A stretch of 39,212 bases of DNA from Bacteroidales bacterium (GTDB lineage Bacteria; Bacteroidota; Bacteroidia; Bacteroidales; JAGOPY01). The notes under the pieces were generated by a model. That model made no database searches. It had not been told where the DNA came from and was given only the letters and a program-made list of their open reading frames with translations. The translations under genes and the position numbers were made by a program. The stretch covers positions 1 through 39,212 of the forward strand of contig JALNZD010000037.1 of the NCBI GenBank assembly GCA_023229505.1, read 5' to 3'. Position 1 is the stretch's first letter; the number at the start of each line of letters is the position of its first letter. Shown here in pieces: positions 1-8,816 of this stretch.

Positions 1-3000
1 ATAGTTCATATCCCACATGCCGATGCTGATCGGGGTGACCACGCCTTGCAGCGCGAAGGTGTCCGCAACCGTTACATCCATATAACCCAGCTTTTCGAAC
101 ACCACATCATAGGTGCCCTGGTCTACAAAGAGGCTGTATTCACCATCCTCATTGGTTGTGGTCTGGAAGATTGAACCCGCTGTTACGGTAACACCATTAA
201 GAGGCTGGTTGTCATCCATGTCATAAACCGTACCGGCAAACTGGGCTGGTACATAGACATGCATCGTGTTGTTGATGATGAGTTCTCCTTCATCCCGGTC
301 GTTGCTGTTCAACAGAAGTTCCTCCAGATAGGTGCCAACTTCGAACCCGGTTGCATCATAGGTAATGGCAATCTGTTGCGAGCTTCCGGAGGCAACAGTG
401 CCAAAGTTCGGCTCCACAGCGACAATAAATCCGGATTGGACATCAAGGGTATAATCTTCACATTCGCCATAGAATGAGGTGCCGCAGGGAGTTGGTGTTT
501 CTGCATAGACAATACGAATTCTTATCCGTGTCGGTCCGCCTTCTGCATCGTCAGGAACCAAAATATTAGCCGTGTAAGGTCCCACACCCGGGCTGCCACT
601 GACGGTGATGTTGCCATCATTTGTGAAATCCTCATCCAGGTTCCAGTCAACCCAGATTCCGCACTGGTCTGCCGTCCAGATCGGGTTACCGTTGGTAATG
701 GTGATCGGGTAAGTTCCCCCTGTTTCTACTTCTGTAGACTGGGAAGTGTAATTCCCATAGCCGGTGCAACCGGATGAATTGTTAATGGTACCGATTACCA
801 CCTTGGAGATATACTCATCGCAACCACCGCTGGCGGCGCAGTAAGCCCTGGTGTCATCGGTATTGTTTGCCATGAAATCCGGGAACTCATAATACAGAGT
901 TCCAATACCGGTATTGTAAATAGTGGTGTAGACAGTAACCTGGTGATCCACCCATACCCAACCTTCAAGCGACATCGGGTTGACTAAGATTTCCGGGTCT
1001 GGCCATTCAACACATTCCGGTCCGGCAGGTGAAGTCTGACCTTCATCATAAACCGCCTGTACGGTATAGCAATATTCGCCAAAGTCCGGGAGTATATCAG
1101 TAAAATAGGTGTTTGTGGTAGTCCCGATGATTTGACCATCGCGTTTGACCATGAAGAACTGGAAAGCATCGCCGTTCCATTCCCAGGTCAGTCCGACTTC
1201 ACCGGTAATATCGTTGATGAGTGTAACTTCCAGGTTTTCAGGAGCTACCAGTTCAGCGCCCATGATGATCATGGTCACAGGAACGGTAATTTCGCCAACG
1301 AAAGGTGTGGAGGTGAAAACGACATCGGCCGTATAAACTTCTCCAGGGGCTGTACCAGCAGCATCCAGGTGGGTAGGAATATTGTCAACGCCACCGAATG
1401 CAGGCACATTGCCCTCATAATAATCCATCGTCAGCCAGCTTCCGGCTCCACCGCCGCCACCAAGGCACATCGCAAGTCTTTCGGGCAGGGGATTAGAATT
1501 CTGATAAGCCGGGAAACCTGCTCCGGCCTGCGTGTTATTCCAGTAAAATGTTGGTGAAGCCTGGAACTGTACAGCAAGCCAACCAGCTGGCAAATCTGTC
1601 GGAGGTATTTCAGCTGTAAATATACCGATCTGGTAGCTTCCAAGCAATAATTGACCGGTGTTAACCCCAACTAATGGGATAGTCACGGTAGTCACCACTG
1701 CTCCAGGCATAGAGCCCGGCTGGCAAAGTTCTATCAGGAAATTTCCGGGTGTTGTTGGCAGTGTATAGCCGGCAAATACACCCCAGAATGTAACAGCGGA
1801 AATGGCTCCTTCAACACCGGAGTAACTCTGGTAACATTTATATCCGGCGCCCAGTGTGCTTGTGTAAGCATTTGTAGAACTGACCGGTGGTATGCTAAAG
1901 AGACTGCCTTCAGGGCAAATCATCAGGTCCCTTGAACCATTTTCAATCACGGTGCCATATCCGGTGGATGCAGCCCCATTTGGTTCAACTTGCTCTGTCT
2001 GATACCCCGGAGGGTTGATGATATAATTACCCCCAGAATTATCCGTTTCCGGGTAATTGATCACAGCTTCCCATCCCAGCGGGCCGTTGCCGTTGTTCAG
2101 CACGTTCAGCGAGGTGGTGAAGTATTCGCCCGGGTTGAGGGTTTCCTCAATAAGGAGCGGGTTGATTATCATATTCGGCTGGGTAAGCGTGAAATTATGC
2201 GGGACCGTATCGCCAGCTAAAACAGCAACGACATCGATAGCCGTATTGTATCCTGTTTTGGTGCAGGCAATAGTTGTACTTCCGCCATTTACATCTTCTA
2301 GCAGGTAATAGCCATTGGGTCCGGAAGTGGTTGTCGGGCCGTTTTCCACAATGATGGTTGCACCGGAAACAGCCAGGCCGTCATAGTTAAAGACATAGCC
2401 ATCCACGGCACCCGTCATCGGGCAGCTTCCATAAAGCTGGCCGGGCATAATGTTCGGCGGGCCGTTCGGATAGGATCCTGTCGAATACCAAACCTGGCTG
2501 CCTTCACTATTATAAATATAATAATAATTCTCCTCGGGCCATGATCCAGCGGTATAGACCGTGGTGATCATTCCACCTGTTGGCACATTAAAGTAATAGG
2601 TAACCGGGCCATAACTGGGATAGGGAAGGTTGTTGGTGATATTGTCAAGAACAACAGTCCCATTAACCAGTACGTCTAAGGAACCGCCGTTCCAGCCGTC
2701 ACCAAACCAGTCAAGCAGATTGATCTGGTAATCGCAGGTAGGTACCGGGCCGGAAGTTCCTTCCAGGCGAAACATGAAATCTGCATTAGGATATCCCAAT
2801 GCAGCCATCGTGGTCCAGTTAACCGGACCGCCAAAACCGCCACCGGGATTGCGCCAGCATGATTGTGAATTGTAGATAGAACTTGTCATAGTCCAGAACC
2901 ATTGCCCGTAAGTGACATAAGGAGCAGCATCCTGGACGGAAATCCAGTAATGTCCTGGTGCGAGTGGCAGACCTCCGGGAATGGGGATTGTCAGGACTCC

Positions 3001-3390
3001 GCTTGCGTTAGTGCATGTCAACCCCATTAAGGAATTGGTTGCAGTAGCGGCCGGAATACCACCGGCATCCGCATAAATGAGGACATTGGCCACAGTAGCC
3101 GTGAGGCTTCCAGTGCCCGTGACGGTCACTGTCTGAATGATCCAAAGCAAGCCTGCCGGAACATAGAAGTCATCAGCGCCCTGACAGTCATAGGCGTTAT
3201 AAGCAGGTTCAAAATCCTGCGAAGCCCGACCGGATCCGGCGGAGTTCGTTTGCTGGTAGAGTACTGCTCTTGATTCAGGGAGTACCGGTGTTTTGCCGCC
3301 GCTGGATGAAACCCGTAGCTGCGCGAGCATGACAGTAGATGATAATACAATTACCATCATTGTCAAAAGATACTTGGTAAAGTTTCTCAT
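1..3390 (-). CDS. Large secreted multidomain protein, C-terminus cut by window edge
   Basis: An open frame runs without a stop from the ATG at 3388-3390 to base 1, giving 1130 residues with the C-terminus missing. Residues 1-25 look like a signal peptide ending in MLAQ. Recognisable parts, in order, are a DWFGDGWNGG motif common in Bacteroidota secreted proteins (about residue 220), a carboxypeptidase-regulatory-like beta-sandwich (about 322-400), a fibronectin type III-like domain (about 711-800), a GEVED domain with GECEDYTL (about 870-980), an ASH/Hydin-like segment (about 981-1043), and a second carboxypeptidase-regulatory-like domain reaching the edge. No catalytic domain is visible. The architecture suggests an adhesin-like or matrix surface protein. 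A T9SS sorting domain is expected in the missing end but cannot be seen. Frame and domains are well supported; function is unknown. Confidence 0.85.
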   Translation of the reverse strand, partial: MRNFTKYLLTMMVIVLSSTVMLAQLRVSSSGGKTPVLPESRAVLYQQTNSAGSGRASQDFEPAYNAYDCQGADDFYVPAGLLWIIQTVTVTGTGSLTATVANVLIYADAGGIPAATATNSLMGLTCTNASGVLTIPIPGGLPLAPGHYWISVQDAAPYVTYGQWFWTMTSSIYNSQSCWRNPGGGFGGPVNWTTMAALGYPNADFMFRLEGTSGPVPTCDYQINLLDWFGDGWNGGSLDVLVNGTVVLDNITNNLPYPSYGPVTYYFNVPTGGMITTVYTAGSWPEENYYYIYNSEGSQVWYSTGSYPNGPPNIMPGQLYGSCPMTGAVDGYVFNYDGLAVSGATIIVENGPTTTSGPNGYYLLEDVNGGSTTIACTKTGYNTAIDVVAVLAGDTVPHNFTLTQPNMIINPLLIEETLNPGEYFTTSLNVLNNGNGPLGWEAVINYPETDNSGGNYIINPPGYQTEQVEPNGAASTGYGTVIENGSRDLMICPEGSLFSIPPVSSTNAYTSTLGAGYKCYQSYSGVEGAISAVTFWGVFAGYTLPTTPGNFLIELCQPGSMPGAVVTTVTIPLVGVNTGQLLLGSYQIGIFTAEIPPTDLPAGWLAVQFQASPTFYWNNTQAGAGFPAYQNSNPLPERLAMCLGGGGGAGSWLTMDYYEGNVPAFGGVDNIPTHLDAAGTAPGEVYTADVVFTSTPFVGEITVPVTMIIMGAELVAPENLEVTLINDITGEVGLTWEWNGDAFQFFMVKRDGQIIGTTTNTYFTDILPDFGEYCYTVQAVYDEGQTSPAGPECVEWPDPEILVNPMSLEGWVWVDHQVTVYTTIYNTGIGTLYYEFPDFMANNTDDTRAYCAASGGCDEYISKVVIGTINNSSGCTGYGNYTSQSTEVETGGTYPITITNGNPIWTADQCGIWVDWNLDEDFTNDGNITVSGSPGVGPYTANILVPDDAEGGPTRIRIRIVYAETPTPCGTSFYGECEDYTLDVQSGFIVAVEPNFGTVASGSSQQIAITYDATGFEVGTYLEELLLNSNDRDEGELIINNTMHVYVPAQFAGTVYDMDDNQPLNGVTVTAGSIFQTTTNEDGEYSLFVDQGTYDVVFEKLGYMDVTVADTFALQGVVTPISIGMWDMNY

Positions 3391-3536
3391 GGTAATGAAA
3401 TTAAGTTAATTAATTAATTGTTTGTCGGTTGTTCTGATTTAATGTTCTGGTTATCAATTTGGTTGATGATATATTCGACTAGTATTGGTTTAAGGTGGTT
3501 TTGCTTTATTATTGACTTAATCAGAAAAAATCACCC

Positions 3537-3564
3537 CAAAGGTAAACATTTTTTAAGAAATCAA
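3537..3564 (-). promoter_or_regulatory. Candidate promoter of the large secreted protein
   Basis: On the minus strand TACCTTTG (3537-3544) matches the Bacteroidota -7 consensus TAnnTTTG, with TTG 17 bp upstream (3562-3564). Transcription would start near 3530 and leave an untranslated leader of about 140 nt before the ATG at 3390. The leader is AT-rich, with TTAATTAATTAATT close to the start codon. Confidence 0.45.
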
Positions 3565-3635
3565 TAAAAAATTCCTTAAAAAACTGGTTTCTTGTCAAAT
3601 GTAGAGATAAAAAACAATCTATATTAAAATCTGAA

Positions 3636-3711
3636 AGTCTTTTTTCAACCGGGACCCTAAATTTATATTCATTTTACAAAAGCTTGACCTTAGGGCTAAG
3701 CAGAAAAGACT
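3636..3711. repeat. Nested inverted repeat in the divergent intergenic region
   Basis: AGTCTTTT (3636-3643) pairs with AAAAGACT (3704-3711), and inside it CCCTAA (3655-3660) pairs with TTAGGG (3690-3695). All arm bases match. The structure lies upstream of both divergent promoters, so it is not part of either predicted leader. The rest of the 402-bp gap (3391-3792) holds only the two promoters and AT-rich sequence. Confidence 0.4.
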
Positions 3712-3777
3712 ATGTCTGTTTTTACCCTTAATTGTTAATAACTCAAAATCAGCCGGAATAAAGCGTGTTTCTTTTTA

Positions 3778-3785
3778 TAATTTTG
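3778..3785 (+). promoter_or_regulatory. -7 box upstream of the EamA transporter gene
   Basis: TAATTTTG matches TAnnTTTG. No TTG is seen at the usual upstream spacing. The predicted transcript would begin near 3791, only about 11 nt before the ATG at 3802, which makes the in-frame GTG at 3793 an unlikely start. Confidence 0.45.
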
Positions 3786-3801
3786 TCCATGCGTGATTAT
3801 A

Positions 3802-4710
3802 ATGGAAAACCGAAGCACTAATTCCCGGAATCTTCTTATAGCCTATGGAATACTTGCCAGCCTGGCTCTTATTTGGGGCAGCTCTTTTATTCTGATCAAA
3901 AGAGGGCTGGAATTCTATTCCAGCGCTGAAGTCGGGGCTTTGAGAGTTTCCATCACGTTCCTGGTCCTGAGTCCTTTTGCTCTTTCAAGGCTCAGGAAAT
4001 TAAGCTTTCAGGAATGGAAGTACTTAGCCATCGTGGGATTAATCGGGAGCGGTTTCCCCGCATTTCTTTTTGCAAAGGCCCAGACCGGCATTGACAGCTC
4101 CCTTGCCGGCATCCTGAATTCATTGACCCCATTATTCACCATGGTTATCGGTCTAAGCTTTTTTTCGCTGAAGATCAAGTGGTTTAATATGGCAGGGGTC
4201 CTGATCGGGCTTGCAGGTGCCATAGGCCTGATCAGCATCAGCGGCGGCAGAAGCTTTGAGTTCAATATTCAATATGCTATTTATATCATTATTGCAACCG
4301 TTTGTTATGCCACTAACGTAAACCTGGTCAAATACAAGCTCCGGGATGTTGATGCCCTTACTATAACCGCTTTATCTTTCTTTATCATCGGGATGCCTGT
4401 TTTGCTCTACCTTTTGATCTTTACAGAGTTTATCCCTCAGATATCGACAGAACCAGCGGCACTGAAAGCGCTGGGTTATATCGGCATCCTCGCTGTCGTT
4501 GGTACCGCCCTTGCGCTGATTGCGTTCAACAAGCTTGTTAAATTGGCCAGCCCGGTTTTCGCCGCATCGGTCACTTACCTCATCCCTGTGGTTGCCGTAT
4601 CCTGGGGGTCTATGGATGGTGAAAAAATGACCCCTGTATCTTTTTTATGGATGGCGGTAATTCTTCTGGGAATATTCCTGGTGAATAAGAAAAAGATTGT
4701 ATCTCATTAA
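3802..4710 (+). CDS. EamA/DMT-family inner-membrane transporter
   Basis: This 302-residue protein is almost wholly hydrophobic, with about ten predicted membrane helices arranged as two tandem EamA domains (about residues 12-145 and 157-297). The first helix carries the family-typical LIWGSSFILIK. Drug/metabolite transporters of this type usually export or exchange small metabolites, but the substrate cannot be read from the sequence. The ATG at 3802 is preferred over an in-frame GTG nine bases earlier because a -7 box ends at 3785. The gene stands alone: the next gene, rplU, has its own promoter, and the upstream gene is divergent. The family assignment is firm; the substrate is unknown. Confidence 0.88.
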   Translation: MENRSTNSRNLLIAYGILASLALIWGSSFILIKRGLEFYSSAEVGALRVSITFLVLSPFALSRLRKLSFQEWKYLAIVGLIGSGFPAFLFAKAQTGIDSSLAGILNSLTPLFTMVIGLSFFSLKIKWFNMAGVLIGLAGAIGLISISGGRSFEFNIQYAIYIIIATVCYATNVNLVKYKLRDVDALTITALSFFIIGMPVLLYLLIFTEFIPQISTEPAALKALGYIGILAVVGTALALIAFNKLVKLASPVFAASVTYLIPVVAVSWGSMDGEKMTPVSFLWMAVILLGIFLVNKKKIVSH

Positions 4711-4728
4711 TTTTTTATCTTATTTACG

Positions 4729-4757
4729 TTGTTGATTGAAAAATATTTGTACTTTTG
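4729..4757 (+). promoter_or_regulatory. Promoter of rplU-rpmA
   Basis: TACTTTTG (4750-4757) matches TAnnTTTG, with TTG (4729-4731) 18 bp upstream. Transcription would start near 4763 and give a leader of about 33 nt before the ATG at 4796. This is one of the best promoter matches in the window, as expected for ribosomal protein genes. Confidence 0.6.
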
Positions 4758-4795
4758 CGCTTCCAAAATTTGACCGATCGATAAACAAATCCGTA

Positions 4796-5200
4796 ATGTA
4801 CGCAATAGTTGATATAGCAGGACAGCAATTCAAGGTGGAGAAAGGCCAGGAGCTCTTTGTACATCGTCTTGAAGGAGAAAAAGGCGCAAAGTTAGACTTT
4901 GACAAAGTGATGCTCATTGACCATGAGGGGAAGACTACAGTTGGGACTCCTGTCATTAAAGGCGCCCATGTTGAGGGGACTATTCTTGAGCATTTGCGGG
5001 GAGACAAACTCTTCGTATTCAAGAAAAAACGCCGAAAGGGTTATAAAAAGTTCAACGGTCACCGTCAGTATTTAAGCCTGTTGAAGATAGAAGACATTGT
5101 GGAGAAGGTGTCGAAACCCAGGTCGAAGAAGGCTACTGCGGCATCCGTGGAAGAATCGGCTGCTCCTGAAGCAATCCAGAAAAACGATAATTTGATTTAA
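4796..5200 (+). CDS. rplU: 50S ribosomal protein bL21
   Basis: The product begins MYAIVDIAGQQFKVEKGQ, the conserved bL21 N-terminus, and carries the KKKRRKGYKKFNGHRQ 23S rRNA-binding segment. The open frame extends 60 bases upstream, but that stretch overlaps the promoter and the family start is the ATG at 4796. At 134 residues it is about 30 longer than E. coli L21 (103). The extra C-terminal tail is rich in Lys and Ala, then Glu (from about residue 104), and is probably disordered. rpmA follows after 29 bp in the usual L21-L27 order. The protein is part of the large ribosomal subunit. Confidence 0.97.
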   Translation: MYAIVDIAGQQFKVEKGQELFVHRLEGEKGAKLDFDKVMLIDHEGKTTVGTPVIKGAHVEGTILEHLRGDKLFVFKKKRRKGYKKFNGHRQYLSLLKIEDIVEKVSKPRSKKATAASVEESAAPEAIQKNDNLI

Positions 5201-5229
5201 TTTTGCATCACCTTAAATAACTCAGAGAT

Positions 5230-5517
5230 ATGGCTCACAAAAAAGGTGCAGGTAGTTCCTCCAACGGTCGCGAATCACACAGCAAGCGACTGGGAGTTAA
5301 GATTTACGGAGGCCAGTTTGCCCAGGCCGGCAATATTATTGTCCGGCAGCGCGGAACCCGCCACAATCCCGGCTTAAATGTAGGCATGGGCAAAGATCAT
5401 ACCCTTTTTGCCCTCATCGACGGCAGGGTGGAATTCCGGAAACGCAGAAACGACCGTTCATACGTTTCGGTTATCCCGGTTGAAATCATGGAAGTCGCTG
5501 AAATTGCAGCTAAATAA
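5230..5517 (+). CDS. rpmA: 50S ribosomal protein bL27
   Basis: The 95-residue product starts MAHKKGAGSSSNGRESHSKR and continues with VKIYGGQ and GNIIVRQRGT, diagnostic of bL27, whose N-terminus reaches the peptidyl-transferase centre. The sequence begins directly with MAHKKG, so the cleavable N-terminal extension known from some Firmicutes is absent. It is co-transcribed with rplU, and a strong hairpin-plus-T-tract terminator lies about 35 bp after the stop codon. Confidence 0.98.
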   Translation: MAHKKGAGSSSNGRESHSKRLGVKIYGGQFAQAGNIIVRQRGTRHNPGLNVGMGKDHTLFALIDGRVEFRKRRNDRSYVSVIPVEIMEVAEIAAK

Positions 5518-5552
5518 GATTTATCCAAAATCAATCCTCATATAGAGTGAAG

Positions 5553-5580
5553 ACCCGGTGTGAAAATGCCGGGTTTTTTT
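5553..5580 (+). terminator. Intrinsic terminator of rplU-rpmA
   Basis: ACCCGG (5553-5558) and CCGGGT (5569-5574) form a perfect 6-bp stem around a 10-nt loop, followed directly by a run of seven T including the last stem base. It separates the ribosomal operon from serS. Confidence 0.85.
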
Positions 5581-5581
5581 A

Positions 5582-5617
5582 TTCCACCGTTCCACCGTTC
5601 CACCGTTCCACTGTTCC
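5582..5617. repeat. Octamer tandem repeat (TTCCACCG)
   Basis: Four consecutive 8-bp units, three TTCCACCG and one TTCCACTG, are followed by a partial TTCC. The same octamer occurs in the opposite orientation right after the sufS stop codon (30313-30340). The unit is too short and unspaced to be a CRISPR. Confidence 0.8.
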
Positions 5618-5625
5618 AAAAACAG

Positions 5626-5633
5626 TACCTTTG
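5626..5633 (+). promoter_or_regulatory. -7 box of the serS operon
   Basis: TACCTTTG matches TAnnTTTG; no clear -33 TTG is visible. Transcription near 5639 gives a leader of about 13 nt before the ATG at 5652. This excludes the longer open reading frame that begins at 5547 and runs through the terminator and the octamer repeat. Confidence 0.5.
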
Positions 5634-5651
5634 CCATGCAAATTTCAAATT

Positions 5652-6926
5652 ATGTTACAGATCGGTTTTATCAGGGATAATAAGGATGAAGTTATCCGCA
5701 GGCTTGCTATTAAGAACTTTAAGGCTGATGAAATTATAAGACAAATCGTCTCATTGGATGATAAAAGAAGGGAAACCCGGAAAAAGCTCGATGACGGCCT
5801 GGCAGAGGCAAACCTGGCAGCCAAAGAGATCGGGGGATTGTATCAGCAAGGGCTTGCGGCAGAAGCCAATACTTTAAAAGAGAAAACAGGAAATCTGAAG
5901 GTACTCACCCGGGATCTTGCGGTTCAGATGGATGAAATTACGGTTCAGCTTAACGAGTTGCTGGTGCAGTTGCCGAACCTCCCCCACTCTTCCGTTCGGC
6001 CCGGTCATTCCGCTGCCGATAATGAAGTAGTATATGAATGGGGCCGTTTGCCTGAATTGGGAGAAGGAGCTAAACCTCACTGGGACCTGGCCGGTGAATA
6101 CGACATCATTGATTTTGACCTTGGCAGCAAGGTGACTGGCGCCGGTTTTCCTTTTTATAAAGGTAAAGGTGCCAAATTGCAGCGCGCCCTGATCAATTTC
6201 TTCCTGGAAGAGGCCATTGGAGCTGGCTACACAGAATTCCAGCCGCCATTATTCGTCAATGAAGATTCCGCTTACGGTACCGGCCAGCTTCCTGACAAAG
6301 ATGCGCAGATGTATGCGATCGGCCTTGATAAGCTTTATGCAATTCCTACGGCTGAAGTGCCTGTCACGAATATTTACCGGGATGTCATCCTGAAGCATTC
6401 TGAATTACCCATTAAAAACGTAGCCTATTCAAGTTGCTTTCGCCGCGAAGCCGGTTCATACGGGAAAGATGTAAGGGGATTAAACCGCCTACACCAGTTC
6501 GATAAGGTAGAAATTGTCCAGATCGCTCATCCTGATACTTCTTATGAAAGATTGGAAGAAATGCGGGGTCATGTAGCTTCCCTACTGCAAAAACTGGAAT
6601 TGCCATTCAGAATTATCAGGCTCTGCGGAGGCGATATGAGTTTTACATCAGCATTGACCTATGATTTCGAGGTTTATTCAGGCGCCCAGAAAAGGTGGCT
6701 TGAAGTAAGCTCAGTATCTAATTTCGAAAACTTCCAGGCGAACCGGATGAAACTCCGCTATAAAGATGCAGAAGGCAAGATTCGCCTGGCCCATACACTA
6801 AACGGCAGCGCCCTGGCGTTACCCCGGGTAGTAGCAGCACTGCTGGAAAATAACCAGGTGGCCGGCGGTATAAAAATCCCCGCCGCCTTGACTAAATACA
6901 CAGGATTTGAGCTTATTACGCGATAA
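5652..6926 (+). CDS. serS: Serine--tRNA ligase
   Basis: This class II aminoacyl-tRNA synthetase of 424 residues charges tRNA-Ser in the cytoplasm. Residues 1-105 are the long-helix tRNA-binding arm, rich in Lys and Glu. The catalytic core shows motif 2 (FRREAGSYGKDVRGL, about residue 262, followed by LHQFDKVEIV) and motif 3 (TLNGSALALPRVVAALLENNQ region, about residue 380). Its length is normal for the family. The ATG at 5652 begins the usual MLQIGFIRDNKDEV N-terminus. The 3' end overlaps the next gene by 20 bp, suggesting co-transcription of serS, the TPR gene and rsmA. Confidence 0.96.
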   Translation: MLQIGFIRDNKDEVIRRLAIKNFKADEIIRQIVSLDDKRRETRKKLDDGLAEANLAAKEIGGLYQQGLAAEANTLKEKTGNLKVLTRDLAVQMDEITVQLNELLVQLPNLPHSSVRPGHSAADNEVVYEWGRLPELGEGAKPHWDLAGEYDIIDFDLGSKVTGAGFPFYKGKGAKLQRALINFFLEEAIGAGYTEFQPPLFVNEDSAYGTGQLPDKDAQMYAIGLDKLYAIPTAEVPVTNIYRDVILKHSELPIKNVAYSSCFRREAGSYGKDVRGLNRLHQFDKVEIVQIAHPDTSYERLEEMRGHVASLLQKLELPFRIIRLCGGDMSFTSALTYDFEVYSGAQKRWLEVSSVSNFENFQANRMKLRYKDAEGKIRLAHTLNGSALALPRVVAALLENNQVAGGIKIPAALTKYTGFELITR

Positions 6927-8805
6927 AAGATTATCTGCATTAATCATTATAGCCTGGTTTGTCTTGTTTATGACAATCCCGGGGCTGAATGTTTATTCCC
7001 AGGTATTTCCGGAAGTCAATACCCCTGCTGCGCAGCAAAAGCAGCAGGAGCAGGAAAATAAAAAACTCGCTTTTCAATATTATGGTAACAAGGACTATGA
7101 AAAGGCACTGGAACTCTTTCGTGATCTCTATGACAAGCAACCCACCCATCATCATTATACTTATTATTTATTCTGCCTGACCGCGCTTGATAAATTCAGC
7201 GAGGCTGAAAAGCTGGTCAGAAGCAAGATTAAGGATGAGCCGGGATCTTACCGCTATGAGGTTGACCTGGGGTATATTTACCTGTTGACGGATAAACCTG
7301 AAAAAGCCACAAGGAGCTTTGATGACGTGATCGAAAGGATAAAACCTAACAAGGCGAATATCACAGAGATTGCAAATGCTTTTCTTACCCGGCAGTTATA
7401 TGAATATGCCATTAAAACCTATTTGCGCGGGCGTGAGCTATTGCAATACTCAGTTCTATTTAACCAGGAACTGGCCCTGGTTTATGAGATGAGCGGAAAT
7501 TACAACGCTATGATCGAAGAATACCTGGATATGCTTGAGCGTGATCCGTCGCAACTTGAAATGGTGCAAAACAGGTTTCAGAATATTTTAAATAAAGATA
7601 TTGAAGATAAAATAAGCAATGCACTTAGGGAATCCTTGTTAAAAAGGAATCAACGCAGCCCTGAAAATCGTTATTACGGTGAAATGTTACTCTGGCTTTC
7701 GGTTCAGCGGAAAGATTTTGAATTCGCCCTTATCCAGGCAAAGTCTATGGATGTAAGGTTCAATGAGGGAGGCATGTTTGTTTTCAGCATTGCTAATCTC
7801 AGCCTGTCCAATAAAGATTATGCTGTCGCCATTGAGGCTTTTAATTATCTGCTTAAAAAGGGACCATCAAATCCCTATTATGCTGAAAGTCTGACAGGAA
7901 CCCTTCAGACTAAATTCCTCAGGATCACGGAAGGCTACAATTACCAGATTAAAGAGCTTCAATCCCTGAAACAGGAATATATTACTGCCCTCGATGAACT
8001 AGGAAGGAATGCCCGGACGGTTGTACTGATGCGTGACCTTGCTCATCTGCAGGCTTTTTATCTCAACGAACTGGATGAGTCGGTACTGTTGCTTGAAGAG
8101 GCAATTAATATTAATGGTGCGCCTGAAAAAGTCAAAGCCGTGATCAAACTCGAACTTGGGGACATTTATTTATTCGTGGGAAAGATTTGGGAAGCTTCGC
8201 TTCTTTATTCGCAGGTTGAAAAAGCTTTCAAGAATGATCCCACCGGTCATGAAGCGAAATTCAGGAATGCGCGTCTGTCTTACTTCATTGGCGAATTTGA
8301 CTGGGCCAAAGCACAATTGGATGTTTTAAAGGCAGCTACGTCCAAATTAATTGCCAACGATGCCATGGAACTTTCGCTGCTGATCAGCGACAATATGGAC
8401 CCCGACAGCACATATACCGGGCTCTCGCTTTATTCACGAGCCGATCTGCTCATTTACCGGGGGCAGGACAGTTTGGCCATACTGACCCTTGACAGTATCC
8501 GGATGCTCGGACTTTATCATTCACTGGATGATGAAGTACTGTTTAGCAAAGCGGGGATTTATATCCGTAAAAAAGATTTCATAAGTGCAGATTCTGTCCT
8601 GGATAAAATCGTCAGGGATTACCAATATGATATCCTGGCCGACAATGCTTTGTTTAAAAGGGCCGGACTTCAGGCAGGTGTGCTGAACAACAAGGAAAAG
8701 GCCATGGAGCTTTATCAGCAGCTGATGCTGGATTATCCGGGGAGCCTTTTCACGACGGAAGCGCGTAAGCGTTTTCGCCAACTCCGTGGTGATTTTAACA
8801 ATTAA
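6907..8805 (+). CDS. Exported TPR-repeat protein
   Basis: This 632-residue protein of unknown specific function appears to have an N-terminal signal segment (RLSALIIIAWFVLFMTIPG, then VYSQ) followed by repeated helix pairs of tetratricopeptide type, for example AFQYYGNKDYEKALELFRDLY near residue 55 and DNALFKRAGLQAGVLNNKEKAMELYQ near the C-terminus. The only start that keeps the signal segment is the TTG at 6907: the frame is closed by TGA at 6889-6891 and the first ATG (6970) falls inside the hydrophobic stretch. It therefore overlaps serS by 20 bp. rsmA begins 11 bp after its stop. It is probably a periplasmic or envelope scaffold; partners are not evident. Confidence 0.8.
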   Translation: MSLLRDKRLSALIIIAWFVLFMTIPGLNVYSQVFPEVNTPAAQQKQQEQENKKLAFQYYGNKDYEKALELFRDLYDKQPTHHHYTYYLFCLTALDKFSEAEKLVRSKIKDEPGSYRYEVDLGYIYLLTDKPEKATRSFDDVIERIKPNKANITEIANAFLTRQLYEYAIKTYLRGRELLQYSVLFNQELALVYEMSGNYNAMIEEYLDMLERDPSQLEMVQNRFQNILNKDIEDKISNALRESLLKRNQRSPENRYYGEMLLWLSVQRKDFEFALIQAKSMDVRFNEGGMFVFSIANLSLSNKDYAVAIEAFNYLLKKGPSNPYYAESLTGTLQTKFLRITEGYNYQIKELQSLKQEYITALDELGRNARTVVLMRDLAHLQAFYLNELDESVLLLEEAININGAPEKVKAVIKLELGDIYLFVGKIWEASLLYSQVEKAFKNDPTGHEAKFRNARLSYFIGEFDWAKAQLDVLKAATSKLIANDAMELSLLISDNMDPDSTYTGLSLYSRADLLIYRGQDSLAILTLDSIRMLGLYHSLDDEVLFSKAGIYIRKKDFISADSVLDKIVRDYQYDILADNALFKRAGLQAGVLNNKEKAMELYQQLMLDYPGSLFTTEARKRFRQLRGDFNN

Positions 8806-8816
8806 GCCAATACCAG

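Noticed and set aside
5547..5651. Upstream extension of serS (35 extra codons)
   Set aside because: It crosses the rpmA terminator, the octamer repeat and the serS -7 box, and the SerRS family begins at the ATG at 5652.
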